DNA from: Campylobacter hominis ATCC BAA-381
GTDB lineage: Bacteria; Campylobacterota; Campylobacteria; Campylobacterales; Campylobacteraceae
Assembly (NCBI RefSeq): GCF_000017585.1
Contig: NC_009714.1
Coordinates: forward strand, 1,334,663 to 1,398,662
Direction: 5' to 3'
Length of the DNA stretch: 64,000 nt
Part shown: piece by piece, positions 1 to 10,351 of the stretch
Numbering within the stretch: the first letter of the stretch is position 1
Layout of the letters: each line of letters starts with the position of its first letter
Translations under genes and position numbers: made by a program
Notes under the pieces: generated by a model
Databases searched by the model: none
The model's input: only the letters and a program-made list of their open reading frames with translations
Told to the model about the DNA's origin: nothing

Positions 1-29
1 ACTGAAATTCCTACGCCTTATAAAATTAA

Positions 30-3000
30 TTAGAAGTGAAAACCTACCGATGCACCGGCTGTTACTTCATCTTGACTGTCATAGCTTACGCCACCTTTAA
101 AAATCCATCTTGCGTTGTCACTTGTTTTGCTGATACCAAGTGCGACTGCACTTTCACTGTCATGATATCCTGTACCGATTGATACAAGCGCATCTCCAGG
201 AATATTTGATTGCGGTAGCATACCAAGAGCCACAGCTCCTGCGATACCTGCACTCGATTTCTTTTTTACGTCATTGATTTGTTTTGACAATCCACCGGCA
301 ACGCCGTAAAGTTGATTCATATTTACAGCATCAGTGCCGTATTTACCTGGTGCTACATTTGTGATGGTTCTATTTAGACCTTTTGTTGCATTACCGACAG
401 ATACTACATTTTTACGTTTGTCATCACTTGATCCTGCACCGATTGCTATTGAATTTGAACCTTTGCTTACACTTGGCAATACACTTCCTTCAGGTGCGTC
501 AATATCAATATATGAATTTCCGCTTTTATTTCTCTTGTTTATATAAGCTATAGCGTTATTTATATTGTTTTGACCGGTTCCGCCTATATCTGAAGCTGAA
601 ATTTCACCGTTGTTATTTACCTTAGCATTGCCGCCGATTACATTTTTTACACTATTTGCTACATTTCCTATAATTTTATTTGTAGCGTATAGTTGGCTTC
701 CGTTTACGGCATCTGTGCTGTCCTTTAAAATTTTACCTGCCGCAACATTTTTGATTTGTCGCTCGGCGCCCTTAGCACCTACAGAAAGTATCATTCCGCC
801 GGCTGCTTGTCCTTTAAATCCATCATAAGTTATACCATTTACTTCAGCTCTTGATACTTCTATAGCTTTGTCCACCGCCGTTGAACCACTTCCCAATACT
901 ACAGCGCCTTGCATATCTGCACCGACTCTAACTTCATTTCCTAATACAAATGTATTTTCAGAATCAATTTTATTATTATTTCCGATTGCGTATGAATTAT
1001 CCCCATTTATATATGTCGGATCGCCGAATGCACCTGAATTTTTACCGGTTACAACATTACCTACGCCGATAGCAATCGAATTTTCACCGTTTGCTTGTGA
1101 TTTTAGTCCGATAGCGATTGAATTATCTCTGTTTGCTTGTGATTTTGGACCGATGGCAATTGCATTTGTACCTTCTGCAGACGAATCATTTGCTGATTTA
1201 CCGGTTGTTGGATCTGGAGTAATATCACCACCATTTACATGCACAAAACCGATTCCATATTTATTTATTCTATTTATTGCGGCAATTATGCTTTTGTTCT
1301 CTGTTGTTTTTCGTTCGCTTACATCGTGAGTTATAAGTTTCTCATTAAATTTAGCAGGATTTATAATATTGCCACCGATATAATTATTGATAATTTCTTT
1401 AACTTCAGCTTCAGACATTCCACCTGTGCCTGTACCGCCGCCTGTGCCTGTATAAGCGATAGTGTATTTATTATTATTGCTATTTTTTGTTATAGAGATA
1501 TCTTTTCCTTCCTCAAATATATTTGCTATGTTAGCATCTGTTAGACCTAAAGCTCCTCGCCAAGCATCTTGTTTGAAGCCTTTAGTGGCTATCAAATTGC
1601 TTCCGTCAAGCATTGCATATTTGTTTGATAAAACATTATTATTTGCAATTGAATCAAAATCAGCACTGAATGTAAATTTGTTCACACTTGCGTTGTAAGC
1701 TACTGTTATACCGTCTGTAGCGGTAAAATCAATATTTTCCTTTGCTTTTATATCATCTTTTGTGCCACCATTTGCAGATACACTTAAACTTATAAAGTTT
1801 CTGTTATTTATGTTGTCTATAGAGTTATTTACTCCACTTAAAGCAGTTTTTAAATCACCAGCATTTACAGCATTGAATTTGTTGTTAACGTCATTAATAT
1901 CTCCCGCACTAGCAAGATTTTTAATGGCAACTTGTTTTGTAGCACCACTTCCACCAAGCATAATTTTTTCTTTAGTAGATGAATCATATTTTACAGCCAA
2001 TGCATTATCACTTGTCAAACCTTTAGTAGTAGCATAAAGATTATTTATAGCGCTATTGATATTGGTTACTTTATTGCCGCTTGCATCTGTGATTTGGGTT
2101 TTGTCAATTTCTGCTACCGTATTTCCACTACCATCTGTAACTTTTAATGTTTTGGTTGTAGATATACCTTTTTCAGCACTAACAGTAGTTGTGTCTGCAC
2201 CTTTTTTGAATTCGGCGCTTTCTAATCCAAGCAAATTCTTAGCAAGTTTTACTTGCAAACTATCATTTACTGCCACTACACCGATATTTTTATCAGAAAG
2301 TTTTGTAGAATCCGCACCACCTTTGATAGAAATGGTTCCACCTAATTTTTTATCAATTTCTTTGGCAGTATCATCACCTGTAAATTTAAAGCCTGAGTCT
2401 GATAATTTATCATTTGTTACATATGTATTTTTAAATACCTTATTTCCTGCAATGTTTGTTACAAATGTGCTATCGTTTGCAAGCTTATCTGTATCAAGAG
2501 ATAAAGCTGGGCTTTGTTTTTTGGTTGCGTCTACTTTGATAAAGTCATCACCTGTTACTGATTTTACATAATCACCAAGTTTTGTATCTATGTCAGTTGA
2601 TTTAGCATATTCATCTAATTTAACATTAACTTTATAAGTTATGTCTCCTGTTGCTGAAGTATCTTTAGCAACTGTTGTGTTTTCTCCATTTGCTACTACA
2701 ACAGATTTTTGAGCTAGCTTTTGAATATTAGCGTCACTTATATCAAGAGCTTTTCTCCAATTGTCTTTTTTGAAATTTGGATTTAATTCATTTAAAGTAT
2801 TATCTTTAAATAGATTTGTTCCATCAAGTTTTGTATAGCCTTTTTCCAAATTTTCATTTGTTACATATGTATTTTTAAATACCTTATTTCCTGCAATGTT
2901 TGTTACAAATGTGCTATCGTTTGCAAGCTTATCTGTATCAAGAGATAAAGCTGGGCTTTGTTTTTTGGTTGCGTCTACTTTGATAAAGTCATCACCTGTT

Positions 3001-5798
3001 ACTGATTTTACATAATCACCAAGTTTTGTATCTATGTCAGTTGATTTAGCATATTCATCTAATTTAACATTAACTTTATAAGTTATGTCTCCTGTTGCTG
3101 AAGTATCTTTAGCAACTGTTGTGTTTTCTCCATTTGCTACTACAACAGATTTTTGAGCTAGCTTTTGAATATTAGCGTCACTTATATCAAGAGCTTTTCT
3201 CCAATTGTCTTTTTTGAAATTTGGATTTAATTCATTTAAAGTATTATCTTTAAATAGATTTGTTCCATCAAGTTTTGTATAGCCTTTTTCCAAATTTTCA
3301 TTTGTTACATATGTATTTTTAAATACCTTATTTCCTGCAATGTTTGTTACAAATGTGCTATCGTTTGCAAGCTTATCTGTATCAAGAGATAAAGCTGGGC
3401 TTTGTTTTTTGGTTGCGTCTACTTTGATAAAGTCATCACCTGTTACTGATTTTACATAATCACCAAGTTTTGTATCTATGTCAGTTGATTTAGCATATTC
3501 ATCTAATTTAACATTAACTTTATAAGTTATGTCTCCTGTTGCTGAAGTATCTTTAGCAACTGTTGTGTTTTCTCCATTTGCTACTACAACAGATTTTTGA
3601 GCTAGCTTTTGAATATTAGCGTCACTTATATCAAGAGCTTTTCTCCAATTGTCTTTTTTGAAATTTGGATTTAATTCATTTAAAGTATTATCTTTAAATA
3701 GATTTGTTCCATCAAGTTTTGTATAGCCTTTTTCCAAATTTTCATTTGTTACATATGTATTTTTAAATACCTTATTTCCTGCAATGTTTGTTACAAATGT
3801 GCTATCGTTTGCAAGCTTATCTGTATCAAGAGATAAAGCTGGGCTTTGTTTTTTGGTTGCGTCTACTTTGATAAAGTCATCACCTGTTACTGATTTTACA
3901 TAATCACCAAGTTTTGTATCTATGTCAGTTGATTTAGCATATTCATCTAATTTAACATTAACTTTATAAGTTATGTCTCCTGTTGCTGAAGTATCTTTAG
4001 CAACTGTTGTGTTTTCTCCATTTGCTACTACAACAGATTTTTGAGCTAGCTTTTGAATATTAGCGTCACTTATATCAAGAGCTTTTCTCCAATTGTCTTT
4101 TTTGAAATTTGGATTTAATTCATTTAAAGTATTATCTTTAAATAGATTTGTTCCATCAAGTTTTGTATAGCCTTTTTCCAAATTTTCATTTGTTACATAT
4201 GTATTTTTAAATACCTTATTTCCTGCAATGTTTGTTACAAATGTGCTATCGTTTGCAAGCTTATCTGTATCAAGAGATAAAGCTGGGCTTTGTTTTTTGG
4301 TTGCGTCTACTTTGATAAAGTCATCACCTGTTACTGATTTTACATAATCACCAAGTTTTGTATCTATGTCAGTTGATTTAGCATATTCATCTAATTTAAC
4401 ATTAACTTTATAAGTTATGTCTCCTGTTGCTGAAGTATCTTTAGCAACTGTTGTGTTTTCTCCATTTGCTACTACAACAGATTTTTGAGCTAGCTTTTGA
4501 ATATTAGCGTCACTTATATCAAGAGCTTTTCTCCAATTGTCTTTTTTGAAATTTGGATTTAATTCATTTAAAGTATTATCTTTAAATAGATTTGTTCCAT
4601 CAAGTTTTGTATAGCCTTTTTCCAAATTTTCATTTGTTACATATGTATTTTTAAATACCTTATTTCCTGCAATGTTTGTTACAAATGTGCTATCGTTTGC
4701 AAGCTTATCTGTATCAAGAGATAAAGCTGGGCTTTGTTTTTTGGTTGCGTCTACTTTGATAAAGTCATCACCTGTTACTGATTTTACATAATCACCAAGT
4801 TTTGTATCTATGTCAGTTGATTTAGCATATTCATCTAATTTAACATTAACTTTATAAGTTATGTCTCCTGTTGCTGAAGTATCTTTAGCAACTGTTGTGT
4901 TTTCTCCATTTGCTACTACAACAGATTTTTGAGCTAGCTTTTGAATATTAGCGTCACTTATATCAAGAGCTTTTCTCCAATTGTCTTTTTTGAAATTTGG
5001 ATTTAATTCATTTAAAGTATTATCTTTAAATAGATTTGTTCCATCAAGTTTTGTATAGCCTTTTTCCAAATTTTCATTTGTTACATATGTATTTTTAAAT
5101 ACCTTATTTCCTGCAATGTTTGTTACAAATGTGCTATCGTTTGCAAGCTTATCTGTATCAAGAGATAAAGCTGGGCTTTGTTTTTTGGTTGCGTCTACTT
5201 TGATAAAGTCATCACCTGTTACTGATTTTACATAATCACCAAGTTTTGTATCTATGTCAGTTGATTTAGCATATTCATCTAATTTAACATTAACTTTATA
5301 AGTTATGTCTCCTGTTGCTGAAGTATCTTTAGCAACTGTTGTGTTTTCTCCATTTGCTACTACAACAGATTTTTGAGCTAGCTTTTGAATATTAGCGTCA
5401 CTTATATCAAGAGCTTTTCTCCAATTGTCTTTTTTGAAATTTGGATTTAATTCATTTAAAGTATTATCTTTAAATAGATTTGTTCCATCAAGTTTTGTAT
5501 AGCCTTTTTCCAAATTTTCATTTGTTACATATGTATTTTTAAATACCTTATTTCCTGCAATGTTTGTTACAAATGTGCTATCGTTTGCAAGCTTATCTGT
5601 ATCAAGAGATAAAGCTGGGCTTTGTTTTTTGGTTGCGTCTACTTTGATAAAGTCATCACCTGTTACTGATTTTACATAATCACCAAGTTTTGTATCTATG
5701 TCAGTTGATTTAGCATATTCATCTAATTTAACATTAACTTTATAAGTTATGTCTCCTAGTTGCTGAAGTATCTTTAGCAACTGTTGTGTTTTCTCCAT
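30..5798 (-). CDS. Trimeric autotransporter adhesin, C-terminal part (frameshifted)
   Basis: This is the C-terminal 1,900 residues of a YadA-type trimeric autotransporter (type Vc). It opens out of frame for about 14 residues, then reads eight copies of the 148-residue stalk repeat. Next come unique stalk, a second YadA-like head made of SIAIG-type repeats (around 1070-1480 on the plus coordinates), neck motifs of the DAVN-x-x-QL type, and a short C-terminal beta-barrel anchor ending in GFHF. The terminal Phe and anchor length are typical of the family. It has no signal peptide of its own, so it cannot be secreted as a separate protein. It is the continuation of the ORF at 5740-9957, separated by one extra base at 5758. 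If read through, the protein would exceed 3,300 residues. The only in-frame ATG at the left edge has no ribosome binding site. Confidence 0.9.
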   Translation of the reverse strand: MEKTQQLLKILQQLGDITYKVNVKLDEYAKSTDIDTKLGDYVKSVTGDDFIKVDATKKQSPALSLDTDKLANDSTFVTNIAGNKVFKNTYVTNENLEKGYTKLDGTNLFKDNTLNELNPNFKKDNWRKALDISDANIQKLAQKSVVVANGENTTVAKDTSATGDITYKVNVKLDEYAKSTDIDTKLGDYVKSVTGDDFIKVDATKKQSPALSLDTDKLANDSTFVTNIAGNKVFKNTYVTNENLEKGYTKLDGTNLFKDNTLNELNPNFKKDNWRKALDISDANIQKLAQKSVVVANGENTTVAKDTSATGDITYKVNVKLDEYAKSTDIDTKLGDYVKSVTGDDFIKVDATKKQSPALSLDTDKLANDSTFVTNIAGNKVFKNTYVTNENLEKGYTKLDGTNLFKDNTLNELNPNFKKDNWRKALDISDANIQKLAQKSVVVANGENTTVAKDTSATGDITYKVNVKLDEYAKSTDIDTKLGDYVKSVTGDDFIKVDATKKQSPALSLDTDKLANDSTFVTNIAGNKVFKNTYVTNENLEKGYTKLDGTNLFKDNTLNELNPNFKKDNWRKALDISDANIQKLAQKSVVVANGENTTVAKDTSATGDITYKVNVKLDEYAKSTDIDTKLGDYVKSVTGDDFIKVDATKKQSPALSLDTDKLANDSTFVTNIAGNKVFKNTYVTNENLEKGYTKLDGTNLFKDNTLNELNPNFKKDNWRKALDISDANIQKLAQKSVVVANGENTTVAKDTSATGDITYKVNVKLDEYAKSTDIDTKLGDYVKSVTGDDFIKVDATKKQSPALSLDTDKLANDSTFVTNIAGNKVFKNTYVTNENLEKGYTKLDGTNLFKDNTLNELNPNFKKDNWRKALDISDANIQKLAQKSVVVANGENTTVAKDTSATGDITYKVNVKLDEYAKSTDIDTKLGDYVKSVTGDDFIKVDATKKQSPALSLDTDKLANDSTFVTNIAGNKVFKNTYVTNENLEKGYTKLDGTNLFKDNTLNELNPNFKKDNWRKALDISDANIQKLAQKSVVVANGENTTVAKDTSATGDITYKVNVKLDEYAKSTDIDTKLGDYVKSVTGDDFIKVDATKKQSPALSLDTDKLANDSTFVTNIAGNKVFKNTYVTNDKLSDSGFKFTGDDTAKEIDKKLGGTISIKGGADSTKLSDKNIGVVAVNDSLQVKLAKNLLGLESAEFKKGADTTTVSAEKGISTTKTLKVTDGSGNTVAEIDKTQITDASGNKVTNINSAINNLYATTKGLTSDNALAVKYDSSTKEKIMLGGSGATKQVAIKNLASAGDINDVNNKFNAVNAGDLKTALSGVNNSIDNINNRNFISLSVSANGGTKDDIKAKENIDFTATDGITVAYNASVNKFTFSADFDSIANNNVLSNKYAMLDGSNLIATKGFKQDAWRGALGLTDANIANIFEEGKDISITKNSNNNKYTIAYTGTGGGTGTGGMSEAEVKEIINNYIGGNIINPAKFNEKLITHDVSERKTTENKSIIAAINRINKYGIGFVHVNGGDITPDPTTGKSANDSSAEGTNAIAIGPKSQANRDNSIAIGLKSQANGENSIAIGVGNVVTGKNSGAFGDPTYINGDNSYAIGNNNKIDSENTFVLGNEVRVGADMQGAVVLGSGSTAVDKAIEVSRAEVNGITYDGFKGQAAGGMILSVGAKGAERQIKNVAAGKILKDSTDAVNGSQLYATNKIIGNVANSVKNVIGGNAKVNNNGEISASDIGGTGQNNINNAIAYINKRNKSGNSYIDIDAPEGSVLPSVSKGSNSIAIGAGSSDDKRKNVVSVGNATKGLNRTITNVAPGKYGTDAVNMNQLYGVAGGLSKQINDVKKKSSAGIAGAVALGMLPQSNIPGDALVSIGTGYHDSESAVALGISKTSDNARWIFKGGVSYDSQDEVTAGASVGFHF

Positions 5799-8069
5799 TT
5801 GCTACTACAACAGATTTTTGAGCTAGCTTTTGAATATTAGCGTCACTTATATCAAGAGCTTTTCTCCAATTGTCTTTTTTGAAATTTGGATTTAATTCAT
5901 TTAAAGTATTATCTTTAAATAGATTTGTTCCATCAAGTTTTGTATAGCCTTTTTCCAAATTTTCATTTGTTACATATGTATTTTTAAATACCTTATTTCC
6001 TGCAATGTTTGTTACAAATGTGCTATCGTTTGCAAGCTTATCTGTATCAAGAGATAAAGCTGGGCTTTGTTTTTTGGTTGCGTCTACTTTGATAAAGTCA
6101 TCACCTGTTACTGATTTTACATAATCACCAAGTTTTGTATCTATGTCAGTTGATTTAGCATATTCATCTAATTTAACATTAACTTTATAAGTTATGTCTC
6201 CTGTTGCTGAAGTATCTTTAGCAACTGTTGTGTTTTCTCCATTTGCTACTACAACAGATTTTTGAGCTAGCTTTTGAATATTAGCGTCACTTATATCAAG
6301 AGCTTTTCTCCAATTGTCTTTTTTGAAATTTGGATTTAATTCATTTAAAGTATTATCTTTAAATAGATTTGTTCCATCAAGTTTTGTATAGCCTTTTTCC
6401 AAATTTTCATTTGTTACATATGTATTTTTAAATACCTTATTTCCTGCAATGTTTGTTACAAATGTGCTATCGTTTGCAAGCTTATCTGTATCAAGAGATA
6501 AAGCTGGGCTTTGTTTTTTGGTTGCGTCTACTTTGATAAAGTCATCACCTGTTACTGATTTTACATAATCACCAAGTTTTGTATCTATGTCAGTTGATTT
6601 AGCATATTCATCTAATTTAACATTAACTTTATAAGTTATGTCTCCTGTTGCTGAAGTATCTTTAGCAACTGTTGTGTTTTCTCCATTTGCTACTACAACA
6701 GATTTTTGAGCTAGCTTTTGAATATTAGCGTCACTTATATCAAGAGCTTTTCTCCAATTGTCTTTTTTGAAATTTGGATTTAATTCATTTAAAGTATTAT
6801 CTTTAAATAGATTTGTTCCATCAAGTTTTGTATAGCCTTTTTCCAAATTTTCATTTGTTACATATGTATTTTTAAATACCTTATTTCCTGCAATGTTTGT
6901 TACAAATGTGCTATCGTTTGCAAGCTTATCTGTATCAAGAGATAAAGCTGGGCTTTGTTTTTTGGTTGCGTCTACTTTGATAAAGTCATCACCTGTTACT
7001 GATTTTACATAATCACCAAGTTTTGTATCTATGTCAGTTGATTTAGCATATTCATCTAATTTAACATTAACTTTATAAGTTATGTCTCCTGTTGCTGAAG
7101 TATCTTTAGCAACTGTTGTGTTTTCTCCATTTGCTACTACAACAGATTTTTGAGCTAGCTTTTGAATATTAGCGTCACTTATATCAAGAGCTTTTCTCCA
7201 ATTGTCTTTTTTGAAATTTGGATTTAATTCATTTAAAGTATTATCTTTAAATAGATTTGTTCCATCAAGTTTTGTATAGCCTTTTTCCAAATTTTCATTT
7301 GTTACATATGTATTTTTAAATACCTTATTTCCTGCAATGTTTGTTACAAATGTGCTATCGTTTGCAAGCTTATCTGTATCAAGAGATAAAGCTGGGCTTT
7401 GTTTTTTGGTTGCGTCTACTTTGATAAAGTCATCACCTGTTACTGATTTTACATAATCACCAAGTTTTGTATCTATGTCAGTTGATTTAGCATATTCATC
7501 TAATTTAACATTAACTTTATAAGTTATGTCTCCTGTTGCTGAAGTATCTTTAGCAACTGTTGTGTTTTCTCCATTTGCTACTACAACAGATTTTTGAGCT
7601 AGCTTTTGAATATTAGCGTCACTTATATCAAGAGCTTTTCTCCAATTGTCTTTTTTGAAATTTGGATTTAATTCATTTAAAGTATTATCTTTAAATAGAT
7701 TTGTTCCATCAAGTTTTGTATAGCCTTTTTCCAAATTTTCATTTGTTACATATGTATTTTTAAATACCTTATTTCCTGCAATGTTTGTTACAAATGTGCT
7801 ATCGTTTGCAAGCTTATCTGTATCAAGAGATAAAGCTGGGCTTTGTTTTTTGGTTGCGTCTACTTTGATAAAGTCATCACCTGTTACTGATTTTACATAA
7901 TCACCAAGTTTTGTATCTATGTCAGTTGATTTAGCATATTCATCTAATTTAACATTAACTTTATAAGTTATGTCTCCTGTTGCTGAAGTATCTTTAGCAA
8001 CTGTTGTGTTTTCTCCATTTGCTACTACAACAGATTTTTGAGCTAGCTTTTGAATATTAGCGTCACTTA
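2411..8069 (-). repeat. Tandem 444-bp repeat array (about 12.7 copies)
   Basis: A reference 9-mer, ATGTCTCCT on the plus strand, recurs at 2641, 3085, 3529, 3973, 4417, 4861, 5305, 5749, 6194, 6638, 7082, 7526 and 7970. The spacing is exactly 444 bp, except for 445 across the single-base insertion. Copies look identical by eye. Each encodes 148 residues of autotransporter stalk. Edges are set where sequence diverges near 2411 and 8069. Such identity implies recent homogenisation or expansion, and makes copy number hard to assemble. Confidence 0.95.
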
Positions 8070-9957
8070 TGCCAAGAGCTGTTTTCCATACATCAGCATA
8101 TGTTTCATTAGCTGTATTGCCTGTTTTATTGCTTAAATTTCCTGCATTTAAATCGGCTTTGTTATTTAAACCAGCTTTTAGTTGAGCGACATTGACTGTG
8201 TCGGTGTCAGCATATCCTGCTGCGACATTTGTGATTTGGCGAGTAGTATTACTGGCTTTATCTCCTACAGATACTGCTCCTGCTGTGCTTTTCCAAGTAG
8301 GGCTTGTCTCTGTGCTTTGCTTGTCGGTTACAAAGTCAAAACCTGCAACTCCTTTCTCAGTATCGGCTACAGAGTCTGAACCCAAAGCTACAGAGCTTTC
8401 TATATTTGCTTTAGCTCCGACACCTAGCGCAAAAGAATCTTTTTTATTTGCACGTGAATAAGTTCCAATCGTAGTTGCTCCTTCTTCTGCTGCTATTGAC
8501 CAAGCTCCCAAAGCATACGAACTATCTCCTTGTGCTTGTGCATTAAGACCGATAGCGACTGAATCTTCATCTGTAGTTTTAGCTCCAGCTCCTAATGATA
8601 CTGAATTTTTATTGATTGCTTGCGCATCAGCTCCAATAGCTACTGAGCCATACTCGCTAGCCTTGGCATTTGGTCCGATGGCTACTGAGTTTTCAGCGCT
8701 GGCTCCTGCATTTGGTCCGATAGCGATAGAGTCATCACCTGTGGCGCCGTCAGAGTTATAGTTTGAGCCGGCGCCTGTTTGAGTTGATTTTATACTTACA
8801 TAAGGGACTTTTACATTTTGTAATTTTTCGTTTAGTTGTCCTAAATTTACAGCTTCATCGTCTTGTATTGCTCTAGCGACATTGCCAAGGCGAATAGTTC
8901 CGTCTTTGTTATCTCTGATGGTCTTTTTACCGTCTTTTACTTGTTGGTCATTTGCATCGTATTTTATAGGTTTTACAGTTTTACCGTCTTTTCCGACTAA
9001 ACTAAGACGCTCTGGGGTTGTTGCGCCACCAGTAGGTAAATTTAAGGTTGATAAGGTTTTGCCATAAACTCTAATCTCATTGGCAGTTGTAAGCTCTGTT
9101 GCAGATTTTATTCTTTTTACATAATATCCATCGGCATCTATAACAGGAACATCCATTCCGGCCACTTTTTCAGTTTCTAGCTCACCAATTTGCCAAAAAC
9201 CGTAACAATACCCGTCCTTAAAAGAAGTGTTTTTGTTTGTTTTACAATTATTTTCCTTGTATTTATTATCAGTTTCAAATCTTGCATAATATAGCTTTTC
9301 GTTATCAGCCAAATTATAGACATACCATTTACCGTCACCAGTATCTAGCCTGGCCATTTTTTTGCCGCTTGCCTTGCCACCAGCAGTATATACATAGTCT
9401 CTTTCTACAAAAACAGGTCGTTCGGCCATTCCTTTCCCGCTTAAAGTTCCATCTGGAATAACATAGTATTTATCATTGATTAAATATGAGCCGTCACTTT
9501 GTTTCATCGATAGAATTTTTTCATAGTCATAGTATTTGCCTTCAAATTCTAAAAGTTTTTTACCACCTTCTCCGACAATGTTGCCATTTTCATCGACTCT
9601 TTTAAAAATTTTTTCGCCATTTTCTATAGACTCCACCACTCTAAAATTCTGATCGTCCGTATAAACAACCGTGCCGTTATTTTGAATTTTTGCTATTTCT
9701 TCCGGTTCAGCATTATATGCTTTCAAATCACCTACAAACACTCCACAAAATAGAGTTGCTGCAAATAGTCCTTTTAGTAAAAAGCCATTATTTAAAACAA
9801 CTGAATTTCTTAAATCAAAAAAGTTTTTTAAAACCTCAACTTTAGTTTTACTGGATACTGTGCCACTTCCCTTACTCGAGCTCACACATGAAGCATTTTC
9901 AGCGATAGCCACCCAGCCTATACCATCTTTATAGACATGTCTATAAGCTTTATTCAT
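5740..9957 (-). CDS. Trimeric autotransporter adhesin, N-terminal part (frameshifted)
   Basis: This is the N-terminal part of the same YadA-type adhesin. Residues 1-25 match the extended signal peptide region of type V secreted proteins (MNKAYRHVYKDGIGWVAIAE), followed by a hydrophobic core near residues 60-77. A unique N-terminal domain follows (about 80-390), then a YadA-like head with many SVAIG/SIAIG repeats (about 405-560), a neck (DTVNVAQLK) and five copies of the 148-residue stalk repeat. After SAT the frame shifts because of the extra base at 5758, and translation stops after RRHNL. Without the C-terminal barrel the product could not anchor in the outer membrane. The start is supported by AAAGGATAA just upstream. 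The next ORF restores the original frame. Confidence 0.92.
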   Translation of the reverse strand: MNKAYRHVYKDGIGWVAIAENASCVSSSKGSGTVSSKTKVEVLKNFFDLRNSVVLNNGFLLKGLFAATLFCGVFVGDLKAYNAEPEEIAKIQNNGTVVYTDDQNFRVVESIENGEKIFKRVDENGNIVGEGGKKLLEFEGKYYDYEKILSMKQSDGSYLINDKYYVIPDGTLSGKGMAERPVFVERDYVYTAGGKASGKKMARLDTGDGKWYVYNLADNEKLYYARFETDNKYKENNCKTNKNTSFKDGYCYGFWQIGELETEKVAGMDVPVIDADGYYVKRIKSATELTTANEIRVYGKTLSTLNLPTGGATTPERLSLVGKDGKTVKPIKYDANDQQVKDGKKTIRDNKDGTIRLGNVARAIQDDEAVNLGQLNEKLQNVKVPYVSIKSTQTGAGSNYNSDGATGDDSIAIGPNAGASAENSVAIGPNAKASEYGSVAIGADAQAINKNSVSLGAGAKTTDEDSVAIGLNAQAQGDSSYALGAWSIAAEEGATTIGTYSRANKKDSFALGVGAKANIESSVALGSDSVADTEKGVAGFDFVTDKQSTETSPTWKSTAGAVSVGDKASNTTRQITNVAAGYADTDTVNVAQLKAGLNNKADLNAGNLSNKTGNTANETYADVWKTALGISDANIQKLAQKSVVVANGENTTVAKDTSATGDITYKVNVKLDEYAKSTDIDTKLGDYVKSVTGDDFIKVDATKKQSPALSLDTDKLANDSTFVTNIAGNKVFKNTYVTNENLEKGYTKLDGTNLFKDNTLNELNPNFKKDNWRKALDISDANIQKLAQKSVVVANGENTTVAKDTSATGDITYKVNVKLDEYAKSTDIDTKLGDYVKSVTGDDFIKVDATKKQSPALSLDTDKLANDSTFVTNIAGNKVFKNTYVTNENLEKGYTKLDGTNLFKDNTLNELNPNFKKDNWRKALDISDANIQKLAQKSVVVANGENTTVAKDTSATGDITYKVNVKLDEYAKSTDIDTKLGDYVKSVTGDDFIKVDATKKQSPALSLDTDKLANDSTFVTNIAGNKVFKNTYVTNENLEKGYTKLDGTNLFKDNTLNELNPNFKKDNWRKALDISDANIQKLAQKSVVVANGENTTVAKDTSATGDITYKVNVKLDEYAKSTDIDTKLGDYVKSVTGDDFIKVDATKKQSPALSLDTDKLANDSTFVTNIAGNKVFKNTYVTNENLEKGYTKLDGTNLFKDNTLNELNPNFKKDNWRKALDISDANIQKLAQKSVVVANGENTTVAKDTSATGDITYKVNVKLDEYAKSTDIDTKLGDYVKSVTGDDFIKVDATKKQSPALSLDTDKLANDSTFVTNIAGNKVFKNTYVTNENLEKGYTKLDGTNLFKDNTLNELNPNFKKDNWRKALDISDANIQKLAQKSVVVANGENTTVAKDTSATRRHNL

Positions 9958-9992
9958 AGCTTATCCTTTCATTAATAAATTATAATCTAATA

Positions 9993-10023
9993 ATTATACC
10001 ATAAAAATATCCTTTTATAACAA
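9993..10023 (-). promoter_or_regulatory. Putative promoter of the autotransporter gene
   Basis: The minus strand has TTGTTA at 10023-10018 and TATAAT at 9998-9993, about 35 bp before the adhesin start codon. The spacing of 19 bp is slightly long, but Campylobacter promoters rely mainly on the -10 box. Confidence 0.4.
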
Positions 10024-10345
10024 AAAAAACGGAGATAAAATATATGAAAAACACCTAACTTTAAGAGTAGTTTTTATATTTTTAGATTTTTCTTTTAGGG
10101 TTTGCAAAATGTCAGTTCCTACTTTTTAATTATATAAATCGGAGCAATTTTTTTAAAAAATTGATAAATTTTGAAATTTATGATTAAAATGTATAATTTT
10201 TAGTAATTTAGAGTATTTTATAATTAGATTTTCATCAATCTATTGATCTTTTAACATAAAAATTTTATCAAGATATTTTTTATTATTTATTTGAGAATAT
10301 ACATACATAAAATCTTTGTCAAAAGCTATACAGCAAAAAGTAATT
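10024..10345. other. Intergenic region, no gene seen
   Basis: A very AT-rich stretch between the adhesin promoter and the Abi_2 remnant. No ORF, RNA gene or clear repeat was recognised in it. Confidence 0.6.
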
Positions 10346-10351
10346 TAATAA

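Noticed and set aside
334-2571. Seven plus-strand ORFs of 70-170 codons opposite the adhesin gene
   Set aside because: They are antisense shadows of a compositionally biased repeat protein; hydrophobic, Pro/Ser/Leu-rich, no RBS.
2411-8069. CRISPR-like regular spacing
   Set aside because: The 444-bp period has no variable spacers and codes in one frame for a stalk repeat.
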